From positions 1 to 48,823 of the forward strand of contig NZ_QDIE01000017.1 of NCBI RefSeq assembly GCF_003957255.1: a DNA stretch of 48,823 nt, given 5' to 3'. Position numbers and translations under genes: made by a program. Numbering within the stretch: the first letter of the stretch is position 1; each line of letters begins with the position of its first letter. Below, in pieces: positions 26,115 through 35,032 of the stretch. Origin of the DNA: Actinotignum sanguinis (GTDB lineage Bacteria; Actinomycetota; Actinomycetes; Actinomycetales; Actinomycetaceae). Below the pieces are notes generated by a model. It saw nothing but the letters and a program-made list of their open reading frames with translations. It was not told where the DNA came from and made no database searches.

Positions 26115-27131
26115 CTATCCCCTGAGTCCTGCGGGATTCATTTTCTGCCAGTGCAGGGATGACGCAGCCATCTCATCGAGGGAATGGGTAGCACGCCAGC
26201 CTAATTCGCGCGCCGCTTTAGTGGCATCGGCATAGCTAGCCGCAATGTCTCCTGGGCGCCGCGCAACTACCCGGTAGGGAATCTTCATGCCGGCAGCCTT
26301 TTCATAGGCGTGAATGACTTCCAAAACCGAGGAACCGTGACCGGTGCCCAGGTTGTAGATGTACACCCCCGGTGAAGTGACCTTGTCAACCGCAGCAACA
26401 TGCCCGCGTGCTAAATCAACAACGTGAATATAATCCCGTACGCCTGTACCGTCCGGGGTGTCATAGTCACCGCCAAAAACCTGGACGTGGTCGAGTTCCC
26501 CGACCACCACTTTAGCCACGTAAGGGGTGAGATTAGCGGGGATGCCCTTGGGGTCTTCCCCGATCAAACCGCTGGGATGGGCGCCAATAGGATTGAAATA
26601 CCGCAGCAGCACCACAGTCCATTCGGGGTCGGCTTTCTGGATATCCTCCAAAATTTGCTCAGTCATGACCTTGGTCTGCCCGTACGGATTCGTGGCCATC
26701 CCTGCTGGCGACTCCTCGGTCAGCGGCAGGGATACCGGGTCTCCGTAAACGGTGGCCGAACTAGAAAACACCATCTTCTTCACCGAGTGGGCACGCATCA
26801 CCGAAAGTAACGCAAGCGCTCCGCCAATATTGTTCTCGTAATATTTGAGCGGATGCGCAACGGATTCACCCACCGCTTTGAAACCGGCGAAATAAATAAC
26901 CCAGTCAATCTCGTGGCGAGTGAAAACCTCGTCGAGGGCTTGAACGTCGCGAACGTCAATACTGTAGGCGGGGAGGTCTCTATCGGTAATCCGGCGTACG
27001 CGTTCCACAGCTTCCGGACTGGAATTGGCGTAGTTATCCACACAGACCACGTCGTACCCCTGCTCAAGAAGTTCGATACTGGTGTGGGTACCGATATAGC
27101 CGGCACCTCCGGCCACTAAAACTGTTGTCAT
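26115..27131 (-). CDS. galE: UDP-glucose 4-epimerase
   Basis: A 338-residue short-chain dehydrogenase-type epimerase that interconverts UDP-galactose and UDP-glucose. The NAD-binding GGAGYIGTH, the FSSSATVYG serine segment and the catalytic YxxxK in NPYGQTKVMTEQIL are intact. I placed the start at ATG 27131 after GAGG; an upstream in-frame start would run back into galT. It follows galT by 28 bases and completes the Leloir pathway with galK and galT. Confidence 0.95.
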   Translation of the reverse strand: MTTVLVAGGAGYIGTHTSIELLEQGYDVVCVDNYANSSPEAVERVRRITDRDLPAYSIDVRDVQALDEVFTRHEIDWVIYFAGFKAVGESVAHPLKYYENNIGGALALLSVMRAHSVKKMVFSSSATVYGDPVSLPLTEESPAGMATNPYGQTKVMTEQILEDIQKADPEWTVVLLRYFNPIGAHPSGLIGEDPKGIPANLTPYVAKVVVGELDHVQVFGGDYDTPDGTGVRDYIHVVDLARGHVAAVDKVTSPGVYIYNLGTGHGSSVLEVIHAYEKAAGMKIPYRVVARRPGDIAASYADATKAARELGWRATHSLDEMAASSLHWQKMNPAGLRG

Positions 27132-27159
27132 CGCTAACCTCTTTTCACAAACCGATGCT

Positions 27160-28695
27160 CTAGTTTTGTGCGTCTCTCGGATACCAGCCGCATTCGGCCA
27201 GGAAGCTCTCGGTATCCTCTTCACTCGGGAAAACAGCCGTATTTTCAAGAATCCGAGCGCATACACTACCCAGTTCAGCCCGGATCGCATTCTCTACGCT
27301 TTCCTTATCGCAGGCTTTACCTAGCAGCTGGCGCATTTCCGCAAAAATCATGGCGAATTCCGGGAGTTCTTCGGGTAGATCACGCTCTTCTTCTAAAGCC
27401 TGCGCGAGCAGCGCGAGCTGACGCTGCAAACGAGCGGGCAGAATAAACAAGCCCTGAGCTTCAATAAGACCGATGGACTCTTGCTTGATGGGGAAAAATT
27501 CCGGATGCGCGTGGAAAACCCCCTGCGGATAACGCTCGCTAGTGATATTCGAACGTAAAATGATGTTCATTTCGTAGCCACGTGCGGTATGAACACAAGT
27601 TGGCGATACCCCGGAATGCTGCCCCTCGGAGTCCCGTGGGATAATTCCGAGTAGCTCATTGGTGTAGGTATTCCACGCACGGGTGATGCCGTAACTGGCC
27701 CGTGCCACGGCAGCGCGGTCGCTTCCCACAATGCGCAGCACGCTTCCGGGCCACTCCACACTTTCTAGTACGACGGCGCACTCCTCTTCCGAAGCGTAGC
27801 TTTGACGGGCCGGGGTGGTGTGGAGAGGGAGAGTTTCTAGGCCGCCCTGATAGTGGTCATGCCCGAGCACGGATCCCCCAATGCGAGGCAGGGTCGCATT
27901 GCAGCCAATAAAGTACCCGGGGAATGCATCAACGAAGTCCATGAGCCTGTCAAAGGTTGCTTCGTCGATATGCATGGGTATGTGCTCGGTGTTTACCGCG
28001 ATCCCGTGCTGCTTGAAATATCCGTAGGGGGAGAACTGCCAGAACCAGTCTTGGCCGGCTAAACGCAGGGGCACCGTGCGAAGAGTTGCTTTAGAGCGTC
28101 CGGCAAAGCCTTCGTTTTCCGGGCAGATTGTGCACTTGGGATAGCCGCCCGCGAGGGAGTTTCCACTCGCCGCTGTGCGGGGATCCTTGAATTCGGGCTT
28201 GGCCAAATTGATGGTGATAATAAGGCCATGAGATTCGAAACGCGGATTGCGGTCAAGCACGCTACGTTTCACGTAGTCATTTGCCACACCGTAGTTATAG
28301 AACCATTCCATAGCCGCCCGGCCACCCGCTGAAGCGTTCAGAGCGGCAAACTTTGTACGGATGGTGGATGGCGGGCTGCTCAAGATTCCCATGACCCTAT
28401 CGGCCATAGCCGCCCGGCCGTGCGGCTCGAAGAGCGCAGCTTTCTCGCAGGCATCCAGAAAATCTGTTAGCACCCCGTCAGGTCGGCCACCGTGCGTAGG
28501 CTCCGCGTGCGCATCACCTTCAAGTAAAGCCTGGAGTTCTTGCGCGCCCGGATAGGAATCAAGAGAAAAAATCTCAAAAATTCGATTGCGGGTCAGGGTG
28601 ATATCACGTGCGTCAAGATCGAGATAATCCTGGGCGTAGGAAAGTAGGTTATCGATGCTGCGATACACCGTGAGCAGGTGCGGGGGAGGAGTCAT
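27160..28695 (-). CDS. galT: Galactose-1-phosphate uridylyltransferase, type II
   Basis: A 511-residue UDP-glucose-hexose-1-phosphate uridylyltransferase of the Firmicutes/bifidobacterial type II class (COG4468), which is about 150 residues longer than the E. coli enzyme. Conserved segments are YPKCTICPENEGFAGR, FSPYGYFKQHGIAV, the histidine-rich IGGSVLGHDHYQGG and HAHPEFFPIKQESIGLIEAQG. It exchanges UMP between UDP-glucose and galactose-1-phosphate. The ATG at 28695 has GGAAG upstream; a GTG two codons earlier is possible. It lies between the ROK regulator gene and galE on one strand. Confidence 0.94.
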   Translation of the reverse strand: MTPPPHLLTVYRSIDNLLSYAQDYLDLDARDITLTRNRIFEIFSLDSYPGAQELQALLEGDAHAEPTHGGRPDGVLTDFLDACEKAALFEPHGRAAMADRVMGILSSPPSTIRTKFAALNASAGGRAAMEWFYNYGVANDYVKRSVLDRNPRFESHGLIITINLAKPEFKDPRTAASGNSLAGGYPKCTICPENEGFAGRSKATLRTVPLRLAGQDWFWQFSPYGYFKQHGIAVNTEHIPMHIDEATFDRLMDFVDAFPGYFIGCNATLPRIGGSVLGHDHYQGGLETLPLHTTPARQSYASEEECAVVLESVEWPGSVLRIVGSDRAAVARASYGITRAWNTYTNELLGIIPRDSEGQHSGVSPTCVHTARGYEMNIILRSNITSERYPQGVFHAHPEFFPIKQESIGLIEAQGLFILPARLQRQLALLAQALEEERDLPEELPEFAMIFAEMRQLLGKACDKESVENAIRAELGSVCARILENTAVFPSEEDTESFLAECGWYPRDAQN

Positions 28696-28761
28696 GGCCA
28701 CTTCTTCCGTTGGGGACGTGCCGCCCAGCCAACCCGGACAACCACGTCAAAATGGAACTAG

Positions 28762-29946
28762 TTATCTACGGTAAATTTCTTGGAAACCTTGCACGGATGG
28801 GAAGACTTCCGAGGAGTAGGCCATCTGTGTCAGGTCATCGGTCAGGGTGTCCAGCCCTTGCCGTAATGCGCCTAGGCAAATAGCGCGGGGGCCCAGAGCT
28901 GAGACGGAAACTTCCGGCATAATCGGGCAGATACGTCGTAAGTTGTCGATAAATCGCGCTAGGAACGTGTCCGCGTACGCGGAGTATTTCCCGCCCACCA
29001 CCACGTGGGAGGGAGCTAGCGCGAGGATCATAGCCGAGGCCCCTAGGGAGAGAGCATCGGCGAAGTCATCAACGAAGTCACGGGCGCGCGGATCACTTTC
29101 CACACTCTCGAAAATCTTGGTGCGCGAGGGAACTTCACCCGCGGGGTACAGTTCGCGGGCGTGGGTTGCCGCTTCAATATCACGCCAACGTAAGACACCG
29201 AGTTCGCCAATAAGGCCCGCCCCGCCCCGCAGTCCACGGTGGATACGCCCACCCACGATGGCGGCAGCTCCGGTACGTTCACCTGAAAGGATATACACCA
29301 CTTCGTCGTGGCCTTCCGCGGCTCCCTGCCAGGCTTCCCCGAGGGCGCCGAGTGCGCAATCACCGGCCACTACCGTGTGGCAGCCCAGCCTGCTCGATAC
29401 TTGAGCCGCGATATCGCTCCCTTGCCAGCCGGGCATTCCACTGCCGCCGAAGTACTCAACTGCGCCGTCGTTAATAACACCGGGTGACGCTACCGAACAA
29501 AGTGTAATGTTCGTCACGTCAAGTTTGGTGTCTGCGAGAACGCTTCGACCTAAGTCAACTGCCGCGTCGATGCGGCCACTAGCCGCCTGGGCTGCGGAAA
29601 GTTCACAGGTTCGCTCCCCGATAACCTTGCCCCTGGCATTGCAGAGCATTGCGGTGCAATGGTGTGCGCCAATATCTAAACCAAGCACGTAGACGGCTTG
29701 CTCATCTAGAACCCAGCGCACTGCCGGCCGTCCCAGAGTGTTTTCGGGTTCTAGTTGTTTGAGCCAACCTAAGTCATCAAGATCTGCCACGATGCTTTCC
29801 GCTGCCGGTCTGGTGACGCCAATATTTGCCGCGATTTCCGCGATAGTCTGCGATTCGCGCACCAGGTACTGACATGCCGCGAGTAGATTCATGCGGCGCT
29901 GCACCCTGCGGGTCACCGCAGCTGGGAACTTCGAAACGTTTGACAT
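28762..29946 (-). CDS. ROK-family transcriptional regulator of the galactose locus
   Basis: A 394-residue regulator. An N-terminal winged helix-turn-helix (about 18-75, with SQTIAEIAANIGVTRPAAES) precedes a sugar-kinase-like ROK domain starting at VLGLDIGAHH. The usual ROK zinc motif CxCGxxGCxE after GELG is absent: here the sequence reads GELGVLRWRDIEAATHARE. The HxG histidine before it is also not standard, so kinase activity is unlikely. It is divergent from the ABC/alpha-galactosidase operon and upstream of galT-galE, so it probably controls both in response to an alpha-galactoside or galactose. The start is set at 29946; a TTG start at 29982 is possible. Confidence 0.85.
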   Translation of the reverse strand: MSNVSKFPAAVTRRVQRRMNLLAACQYLVRESQTIAEIAANIGVTRPAAESIVADLDDLGWLKQLEPENTLGRPAVRWVLDEQAVYVLGLDIGAHHCTAMLCNARGKVIGERTCELSAAQAASGRIDAAVDLGRSVLADTKLDVTNITLCSVASPGVINDGAVEYFGGSGMPGWQGSDIAAQVSSRLGCHTVVAGDCALGALGEAWQGAAEGHDEVVYILSGERTGAAAIVGGRIHRGLRGGAGLIGELGVLRWRDIEAATHARELYPAGEVPSRTKIFESVESDPRARDFVDDFADALSLGASAMILALAPSHVVVGGKYSAYADTFLARFIDNLRRICPIMPEVSVSALGPRAICLGALRQGLDTLTDDLTQMAYSSEVFPSVQGFQEIYRR

Positions 29947-30047
29947 ACTAAAGAAACTAACGTAATAATGTTCGCGAGGCAACCGGTAACCAGATACTGG
30001 ATACGCAATGAAGCGAAAACCTGCCAGTGGCGGGTATGGAGGCGATG

Positions 30048-31007
30048 ATGCACACAGCCGCAGCTACAGCCGACAACGGCGTAGTACAAACACGAAAGAA
30101 ACCACGCGCGCAAGGAACTCCGCGCGGTAGCCGCTTCCACCGAAAAGGTGAGGGGCGAGCAGCGGTACTCTTCCTGGCTCCGGCAGTGATCGGTTTCGTG
30201 GTCTTTTACCTCATTCCGATTGTGCGCGGTATTCACATGTCTTTTACCGATTGGAATCTGCTCGAAGACGCGAAGTGGGTGGGATGGGATAACTACGCAC
30301 GGCTCCTTTCGGATGACACTTTCTTGAACTCCATCAAGGTAACGGTCATCTACGTGCTCGTGAATATCTCCACCCAGACCATCCTGGGGCTCGGCATAGC
30401 CTTCCTCATGCAAAAAGTTTCGCAATCTACCCTGGTGCGCTCCGTTTTGCTGCTGCCCTGGCTCGTTCCGAACGTCACGATTGCGGCCATCACACTCTTT
30501 ATCCTTGACCCCACGGTTGGCCTACTCAACCACCTCATCGGTTTTATCGGGGTCGGTCCCATTTCCTTCTACGGCAACCCGGATATCGCGATTTACACCG
30601 TCGCTTTGGTGAACTCCTGGCGCAATATGGGATACACAGGACTCCTGCTTTTCGCGGGAATGCAAACAATTCCCCGCATGATCTACGAAGCTGCCGAAAC
30701 AGAAGGCGCCTCAACCTGGCAGACGTTCCGCCACGTCACTCTCCCGCTTCTGCGCCCCATTCTCGTCATGGTTGTGGTGGTCTCCATGATCGGTTCTTTC
30801 CAGATCTTCGACACCGTCTCGGTCGCCACGTCGGGCGGGCCGGGGAACTCTACCCGGGTGATCTACCTGTATATCTACGAAAAAGCCTTTGAACAATTCG
30901 ATATGGGCTATGCCTCCGCGATGGCAGTGGTGCTCATGCTGGCTCTGGTCGTCATCACCATCATCCAGCTGAGGCTCGCTCGCTCCAACGAATCCGATAT
31001 GAACTAA
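30048..31007 (+). CDS. Alpha-galactoside ABC permease (MalF-like)
   Basis: A 319-residue inner-membrane permease for carbohydrate import with a basic N-terminus and helices from AAVLFLAPAVIGFVVFYLIP. The EAA loop YEAAETEGASTWQTFRHV, which contacts the ATPase, is present. It begins an operon of two permeases, a binding protein, GH36 and GH16. I chose ATG 30048, five bases after GGAGG, over a GTG at 30027 and ATG at 30045. The ligand is inferred from the alpha-galactosidase in the same operon. Confidence 0.9.
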   Translation: MHTAAATADNGVVQTRKKPRAQGTPRGSRFHRKGEGRAAVLFLAPAVIGFVVFYLIPIVRGIHMSFTDWNLLEDAKWVGWDNYARLLSDDTFLNSIKVTVIYVLVNISTQTILGLGIAFLMQKVSQSTLVRSVLLLPWLVPNVTIAAITLFILDPTVGLLNHLIGFIGVGPISFYGNPDIAIYTVALVNSWRNMGYTGLLLFAGMQTIPRMIYEAAETEGASTWQTFRHVTLPLLRPILVMVVVVSMIGSFQIFDTVSVATSGGPGNSTRVIYLYIYEKAFEQFDMGYASAMAVVLMLALVVITIIQLRLARSNESDMN

Positions 31008-31024
31008 GGGGTGGAAGAAGAACG

Positions 31025-31936
31025 ATGAAGTTGACAGTACACGCAACGAAAAAACGGCACCAGCCCGTAACGGCCCGAAAAGTGGCGGGATGGGGTTTGC
31101 TTATTCTTCTCATCGTCGTCACGGTTCTTCCGCTCCTGTGGGCGCTACGTACCGCGCTCACACCCAATGCGGAGATTTTCTCCGGGAACTATTCACTTAT
31201 TCCCGAGAATGCCACGACCATCAATTTCCGACGGGTGCTGGGCATGACGACCCCGGAAGAAAGCGTTGCCGCAGGAGGAACAGCGGCAACCATTAACTTC
31301 TGGCTCTATATGCGAAACTCACTGCTCTTTGTGGCGATTCTGGTTTTCGCTCAAGTCACAACGTCTACGATGGCTGCCTACGCGCTGTCACGGCTCCATT
31401 TCCGCGGGCGGGACACCCTCTTTGTTACGTTGCTTGTGGCCCTCATGATTCCCCCGATCTTCGTGGCCCTTCCCAATTTCGTCCTCATGGATAAATTGGC
31501 TTGGATCAATACCTTCCAGGGTTTGCTTGCTCCGTACGTGCTCATTTGCCCATTCGGAATCTTCTTCTTGCGCCAATTTATGCTCTCCCTCCCCCGGGAA
31601 GTGGAAGAGGCTGCCATGCTTGACGGAGCCAGTAGGTGGACGGTCTTCCGCAAGATGATCGTGCCTATGTGCGCTGCACCCATCACCACCCTCGCGATTA
31701 TTCAGGCGGTATTCGGATGGAACGAATACATGTGGCCCCAGCTCATCGCCAAGGGCGACGGCGTGCGACTCCTCAACGTCGCCCTTTCCGTTTTCGCGCA
31801 GTCTTCCCCCTCCACTCGTCCCGATTGGGCGGGACTCATGGCCGCGGCTACCTTGCAGATCATCCCGATGTTCATCTTGCTCATCGTCTTCGGCAAGCGC
31901 CTTGTTAATTCTCTTGGTTTGACCGCCGCGAAGTAG
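31025..31936 (+). CDS. Alpha-galactoside ABC permease (MalG-like)
   Basis: A 303-residue second permease. It has the typical N-terminal helix GLLILLIVVTVLPLLWALRT, a long first periplasmic loop containing NFRRVLG, the EAA loop VEEAAMLDGASRWTVFRKM and the C-terminal KRLVNSLGLTAAK. It pairs with the preceding permease to form the pore. A GGAAGAAG site precedes the ATG, 17 bases after the first permease stop. Unlike its counterpart in the fructoside operon it is intact. Confidence 0.91.
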   Translation: MKLTVHATKKRHQPVTARKVAGWGLLILLIVVTVLPLLWALRTALTPNAEIFSGNYSLIPENATTINFRRVLGMTTPEESVAAGGTAATINFWLYMRNSLLFVAILVFAQVTTSTMAAYALSRLHFRGRDTLFVTLLVALMIPPIFVALPNFVLMDKLAWINTFQGLLAPYVLICPFGIFFLRQFMLSLPREVEEAAMLDGASRWTVFRKMIVPMCAAPITTLAIIQAVFGWNEYMWPQLIAKGDGVRLLNVALSVFAQSSPSTRPDWAGLMAAATLQIIPMFILLIVFGKRLVNSLGLTAAK

Positions 31937-32010
31937 GCGGGCACAAGTCAAGTACCCAAAAATTCACAATAAAAACGACGACGACGTCAATCCCCGAGAA
32001 AGGAACTCAG

Positions 32011-33369
32011 ATGCGTAAGGTATCGCAACTGGTCGCCATAGGCGCAACTATGTGCCTTGCATTGGGAGCGTGCTCCAATGGCACCTCCGTATCCCAAGGT
32101 AAAACCGATTCCGGAAAAGATTCGAAAGAAGTGACCTACCGGCTCTGGGACGCTGGTCGGCAAGCCACCTATCAGAAGTGCGCGGTTGCTTTTGAAAAGG
32201 AAACCGGCATCAAGGTCAAGATTGAGCAGCAGGGCTGGGATGACTACTGGAAGAATCTAACCACCGATCTTGTTTCCGGAACCGCGCCGGACGTTATTAC
32301 CAACCACGTCCAGTATTATCCCGAGCTCGCGGGTAAAGGTCAGCTCCTGGACCTCAACCAGTACATGAAAGACGGAGAGATTGATTTCTCCAAGTACACC
32401 GGCGAACTTGCCAATCTCTGGGTCAAGGACGGCAAGCGTTACGGCATCCCGCAGGACTGGGACACCATTGCCTTTGTCTATAACACGAAACTCATCGAAG
32501 AGGCTGGAGTCTCCGCTGATGAGCTCAAGAATCTCACGTGGAATCCCCAAGACGGCGGTACGTTCGGCAAACTCATCGCCCATTTGACCATTGACAATAA
32601 CGGCAAGCGTGGCGATGAACCCGGCTTTGATAAGAACAATGTCAAGGTTTACGGCTGGGGACTGGAAAAGGGCGGCGGGATCGTTGGTCAGGGCCAGTGG
32701 TCGTGGTTCGCTCTCTCCAATGGCTTCAAGTACCTCGATAAGAATCCTTTCGGCACCGAGTACAAGATGAACGACCCCAAACTGGCCGAAGCTATGGTGT
32801 GGTGGCAAAAGCAGATTGAGGCCGGGTATGTCACACCGCTGGAAATTGCGGGGCCGCTCGGTCTGGAGCCGATGATGGAACAGGGGAAGGCCGCGCTTGT
32901 TCCCGATGGTTCCTGGCGCATCAAGATGTGGTCCACCTCGGAGAAGAATAAGTTTGGCTTCGCTCCGCTTCCCGAAGGCCCGCAAGGCCGTAAGACCATT
33001 ATTAACGGTCTCGCACCCTCCATCACCAAGCAGGCAAAGAATCCTGAAGCTGCTTTCCAGTGGGTCAAATTCCTCACCTCGGATAAGTGCCAGTCCATCG
33101 TCGCCGAAGACGCGGTCGTCTTCCCCTCGCTAACCGAATACTCCGAAAAAGCCGCCCAGGCGCACGAGAAGGCAGGCCGGGACGTCTCGGCATTCACCGA
33201 GATCACCAAGGATGCTTCCAACCTTGCCTACTACCCGATCACCGATAAGGGCAATGAGATCGCAACGGAAGGCCAAGTCACCTTCGATGAGATCGAACAG
33301 CTCTCAGTTGAGCCGGCCGAGGCACTGGCCAAGCTCAATGACAAGGTGAACTCCATCCTCACCAAGTAA
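32011..33369 (+). CDS. Alpha-galactoside ABC substrate-binding lipoprotein
   Basis: A 452-residue extracellular solute-binding protein, family 1. The signal peptide begins MRKVSQLVAIGATMCLAL and the lipobox is LGAC, so it is a membrane-anchored lipoprotein. VTYRLWDAGRQATYQKCAVA and FEKETGIKVKIEQQGWDDYW start the mature lobe. AAAGGAA precedes the ATG. It is third in the operon rather than first, 74 bases after the permease, and is followed by a 15-bp hairpin that may keep its mRNA abundant. The bound sugar is not known; a galactose-containing oligosaccharide is inferred. Confidence 0.92.
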   Translation: MRKVSQLVAIGATMCLALGACSNGTSVSQGKTDSGKDSKEVTYRLWDAGRQATYQKCAVAFEKETGIKVKIEQQGWDDYWKNLTTDLVSGTAPDVITNHVQYYPELAGKGQLLDLNQYMKDGEIDFSKYTGELANLWVKDGKRYGIPQDWDTIAFVYNTKLIEEAGVSADELKNLTWNPQDGGTFGKLIAHLTIDNNGKRGDEPGFDKNNVKVYGWGLEKGGGIVGQGQWSWFALSNGFKYLDKNPFGTEYKMNDPKLAEAMVWWQKQIEAGYVTPLEIAGPLGLEPMMEQGKAALVPDGSWRIKMWSTSEKNKFGFAPLPEGPQGRKTIINGLAPSITKQAKNPEAAFQWVKFLTSDKCQSIVAEDAVVFPSLTEYSEKAAQAHEKAGRDVSAFTEITKDASNLAYYPITDKGNEIATEGQVTFDEIEQLSVEPAEALAKLNDKVNSILTK

Positions 33370-33384
33370 CCCCCATTACCTACA

Positions 33385-33427
33385 CAGCGGGGTGCGGTTA
33401 AGCACTCGGGCGAACCGCACCCCGCTG
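33385..33427 (+). terminator. 15-bp hairpin after the binding-protein gene
   Basis: CAGCGGGGTGCGGTT (33385-33399) and its exact complement (33413-33427) flank a 13-base loop, followed by CTTATCTTT. It lies between the binding-protein stop and the GH36 start. It likely terminates part of the transcription or protects the upstream mRNA, lowering enzyme relative to binding protein. An in-frame ATG inside the stem at 33392 is therefore not the GH36 start. Confidence 0.65.
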
Positions 33428-33448
33428 CTTATCTTTCGCGGAGAAAAC

Positions 33449-34975
33449 ATGGACATCCACACCGACTCAGGTACGTTCACCGTCCACGGGGCCAGCGCCG
33501 TCGTACCACTGAGCACAAGCGACTACCTCATTACCGGGACTTCGTGGAAACTCTCCCACCCGTGGGGTGCCACCGAGTACTACCGGCACGGATGGAATTC
33601 CTGGACCCCCACACGGTGGTGGACACTGCGCCGCGAACCGTGGCGAATCTGGGACAAGCCCCTACGCGCACTCACGGCCGACGACGCCGCAACGGATACC
33701 CCAACCGAACATCACTCGTCCATGGTGACCGCCTTGAGCGGCCCGGAAGGACGCACTCTCCTCATCGGAGCCGTGCATGCCTCCTCTCCTCTCCTAAGAA
33801 TCTCCGCGGAAGAAGTGGTGGCAAGCGCAGAAGCGGAGGAAGCCTCGTGGTTGGTGACCATCGGGAGCGAGCCAGAGGTATTTGCCCGATACGCGGGCGT
33901 GCTCAAAGAAGAGTATCTGGGCGAACGCTCACCCCTACGGGCTGCGGAAACTCTCGGACCGGTGTGGTCCTCCTGGTATTCCTGGTTTGAAGAAATAACC
34001 GCGGAGATTATCGCAGCAGAGATAAAGCCAGCACGCGAACTGGGGTACGGTACCATCCAGATTGATGACGGCTGGGAACGCCGGGTGGGGGATTGGCGTG
34101 CCAACTCAAAATTCTCCGCGGGCATGGCTGAGGTATTCTCCCGGATTCACGACGAAGGTTTGAAAGCCGGGCTGTGGGTCGCTCCCTTTATCACCCTTCC
34201 TGATACCCCGGTACTTTCTTCCTATCCGGAACTGTTCCTTCGCGACACGGATGGTTCTTTGACCATTACCGGAAATAACTGGGGAGCGAATTACTACGCT
34301 CTCGACTTTTCCAAGCCTCAAGCACACGATTGGCTAGCTTCGACCATGTCCACGATCCGCGATTGGGGCGTGGATATGTTCAAACTCGACTTCATTTATG
34401 CTGCCGCGATTGCCGGAGAACGTGCAGGTGGTATGCCGCGGGAAGAGGCCTACCGCAGCGGCCTGGAAACAATACGTGCCGCCGTTGGTGACGATGTGTA
34501 TTTGCTCGGCTCCGGAGCTGTTATTAACGCATCTTTCGGGGTGCTTGACGGAGTACGCGTTGGGCCAGACACCGCACCCTACTGGGATAACACTGAACGG
34601 GTACGCGATCCATCCGGCCCAGCGGTAGTCAACGCGCTTCGGAATTCGCTTTCGCGCACGTGGCTCAAGCCTCTTCTCGATTGTGACCCCGATGTTGCCT
34701 ACTTCCGTACGCGCGGATCACTGCTCTCTCCCGAGGTCAATGCGCTGACCGCGGATGCGGCACTCGCGTGTGAGTTCGCCCAATGCTCCTGTCCGGCTGC
34801 CTGGCTAAGTGAAGAAGAAAAAGCGGCGGTGCGTGCCTGGACCACGCGTTTCCGCGGGGCGCCGGTGGTTCGCCAACTCGGGCGCTACCGCTTCGAGATC
34901 AACGGGGAAGTCATCGATTTTGATCCCTATCTCAACCCGAGCACCCGTATTTCTGACCGGCTGTTGGTCAAATAA
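33449..34975 (+). CDS. Alpha-galactosidase, GH36 (short, Thermotoga GalA type)
   Basis: A 508-residue retaining alpha-galactosidase releasing terminal alpha-linked galactose. The nucleophile is Asp314 in FKLDF and the acid/base is Asp374 in RVGPDT. Their 60-residue spacing equals that of Thermotoga maritima GalA (Asp327, Asp387), and IDDGWERR and HGWNSW are also typical. It is much shorter than the 700-plus residue GH36 enzymes of lactobacilli and bifidobacteria. There is no signal peptide, so it works in the cytoplasm on sugar imported by the ABC system. GGAG lies five bases before the ATG at 33449. Raffinose-type sugars, melibiose and Gal-alpha-Gal disaccharides are all possible substrates. 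Confidence 0.92.
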   Translation: MDIHTDSGTFTVHGASAVVPLSTSDYLITGTSWKLSHPWGATEYYRHGWNSWTPTRWWTLRREPWRIWDKPLRALTADDAATDTPTEHHSSMVTALSGPEGRTLLIGAVHASSPLLRISAEEVVASAEAEEASWLVTIGSEPEVFARYAGVLKEEYLGERSPLRAAETLGPVWSSWYSWFEEITAEIIAAEIKPARELGYGTIQIDDGWERRVGDWRANSKFSAGMAEVFSRIHDEGLKAGLWVAPFITLPDTPVLSSYPELFLRDTDGSLTITGNNWGANYYALDFSKPQAHDWLASTMSTIRDWGVDMFKLDFIYAAAIAGERAGGMPREEAYRSGLETIRAAVGDDVYLLGSGAVINASFGVLDGVRVGPDTAPYWDNTERVRDPSGPAVVNALRNSLSRTWLKPLLDCDPDVAYFRTRGSLLSPEVNALTADAALACEFAQCSCPAAWLSEEEKAAVRAWTTRFRGAPVVRQLGRYRFEINGEVIDFDPYLNPSTRISDRLLVK

Positions 34976-34995
34976 CCCCTTTTAGCACCTTTAGT

Positions 34996-35013
34996 ACCCC
35001 GAAAATCCGGGGT
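34996..35013 (+). terminator. Small hairpin between GH36 and GH16 genes
   Basis: ACCCCG-AAAATC-CGGGGT forms a perfect 6-bp stem (34996-35013) a short distance after the GH36 stop. It has no U-run. It may be an intercistronic stabiliser or weak terminator. Confidence 0.35.
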
Positions 35014-35032
35014 GGATCCGGAAAGGTCTCTT

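Noticed and set aside
9524-28615. A shared AGGGTGATATCACGT word in GH32 (about 9528) and galT (about 28597) as a common operator
   Set aside because: In both genes it lies inside coding sequence that encodes RDIT or GDIT, far from any start, so it is explained by codon coincidence.
33392-33448. An earlier ATG start for the alpha-galactosidase
   Set aside because: It lies inside the 15-bp hairpin stem, lacks a ribosome site and adds residues unlike GH36 enzymes.
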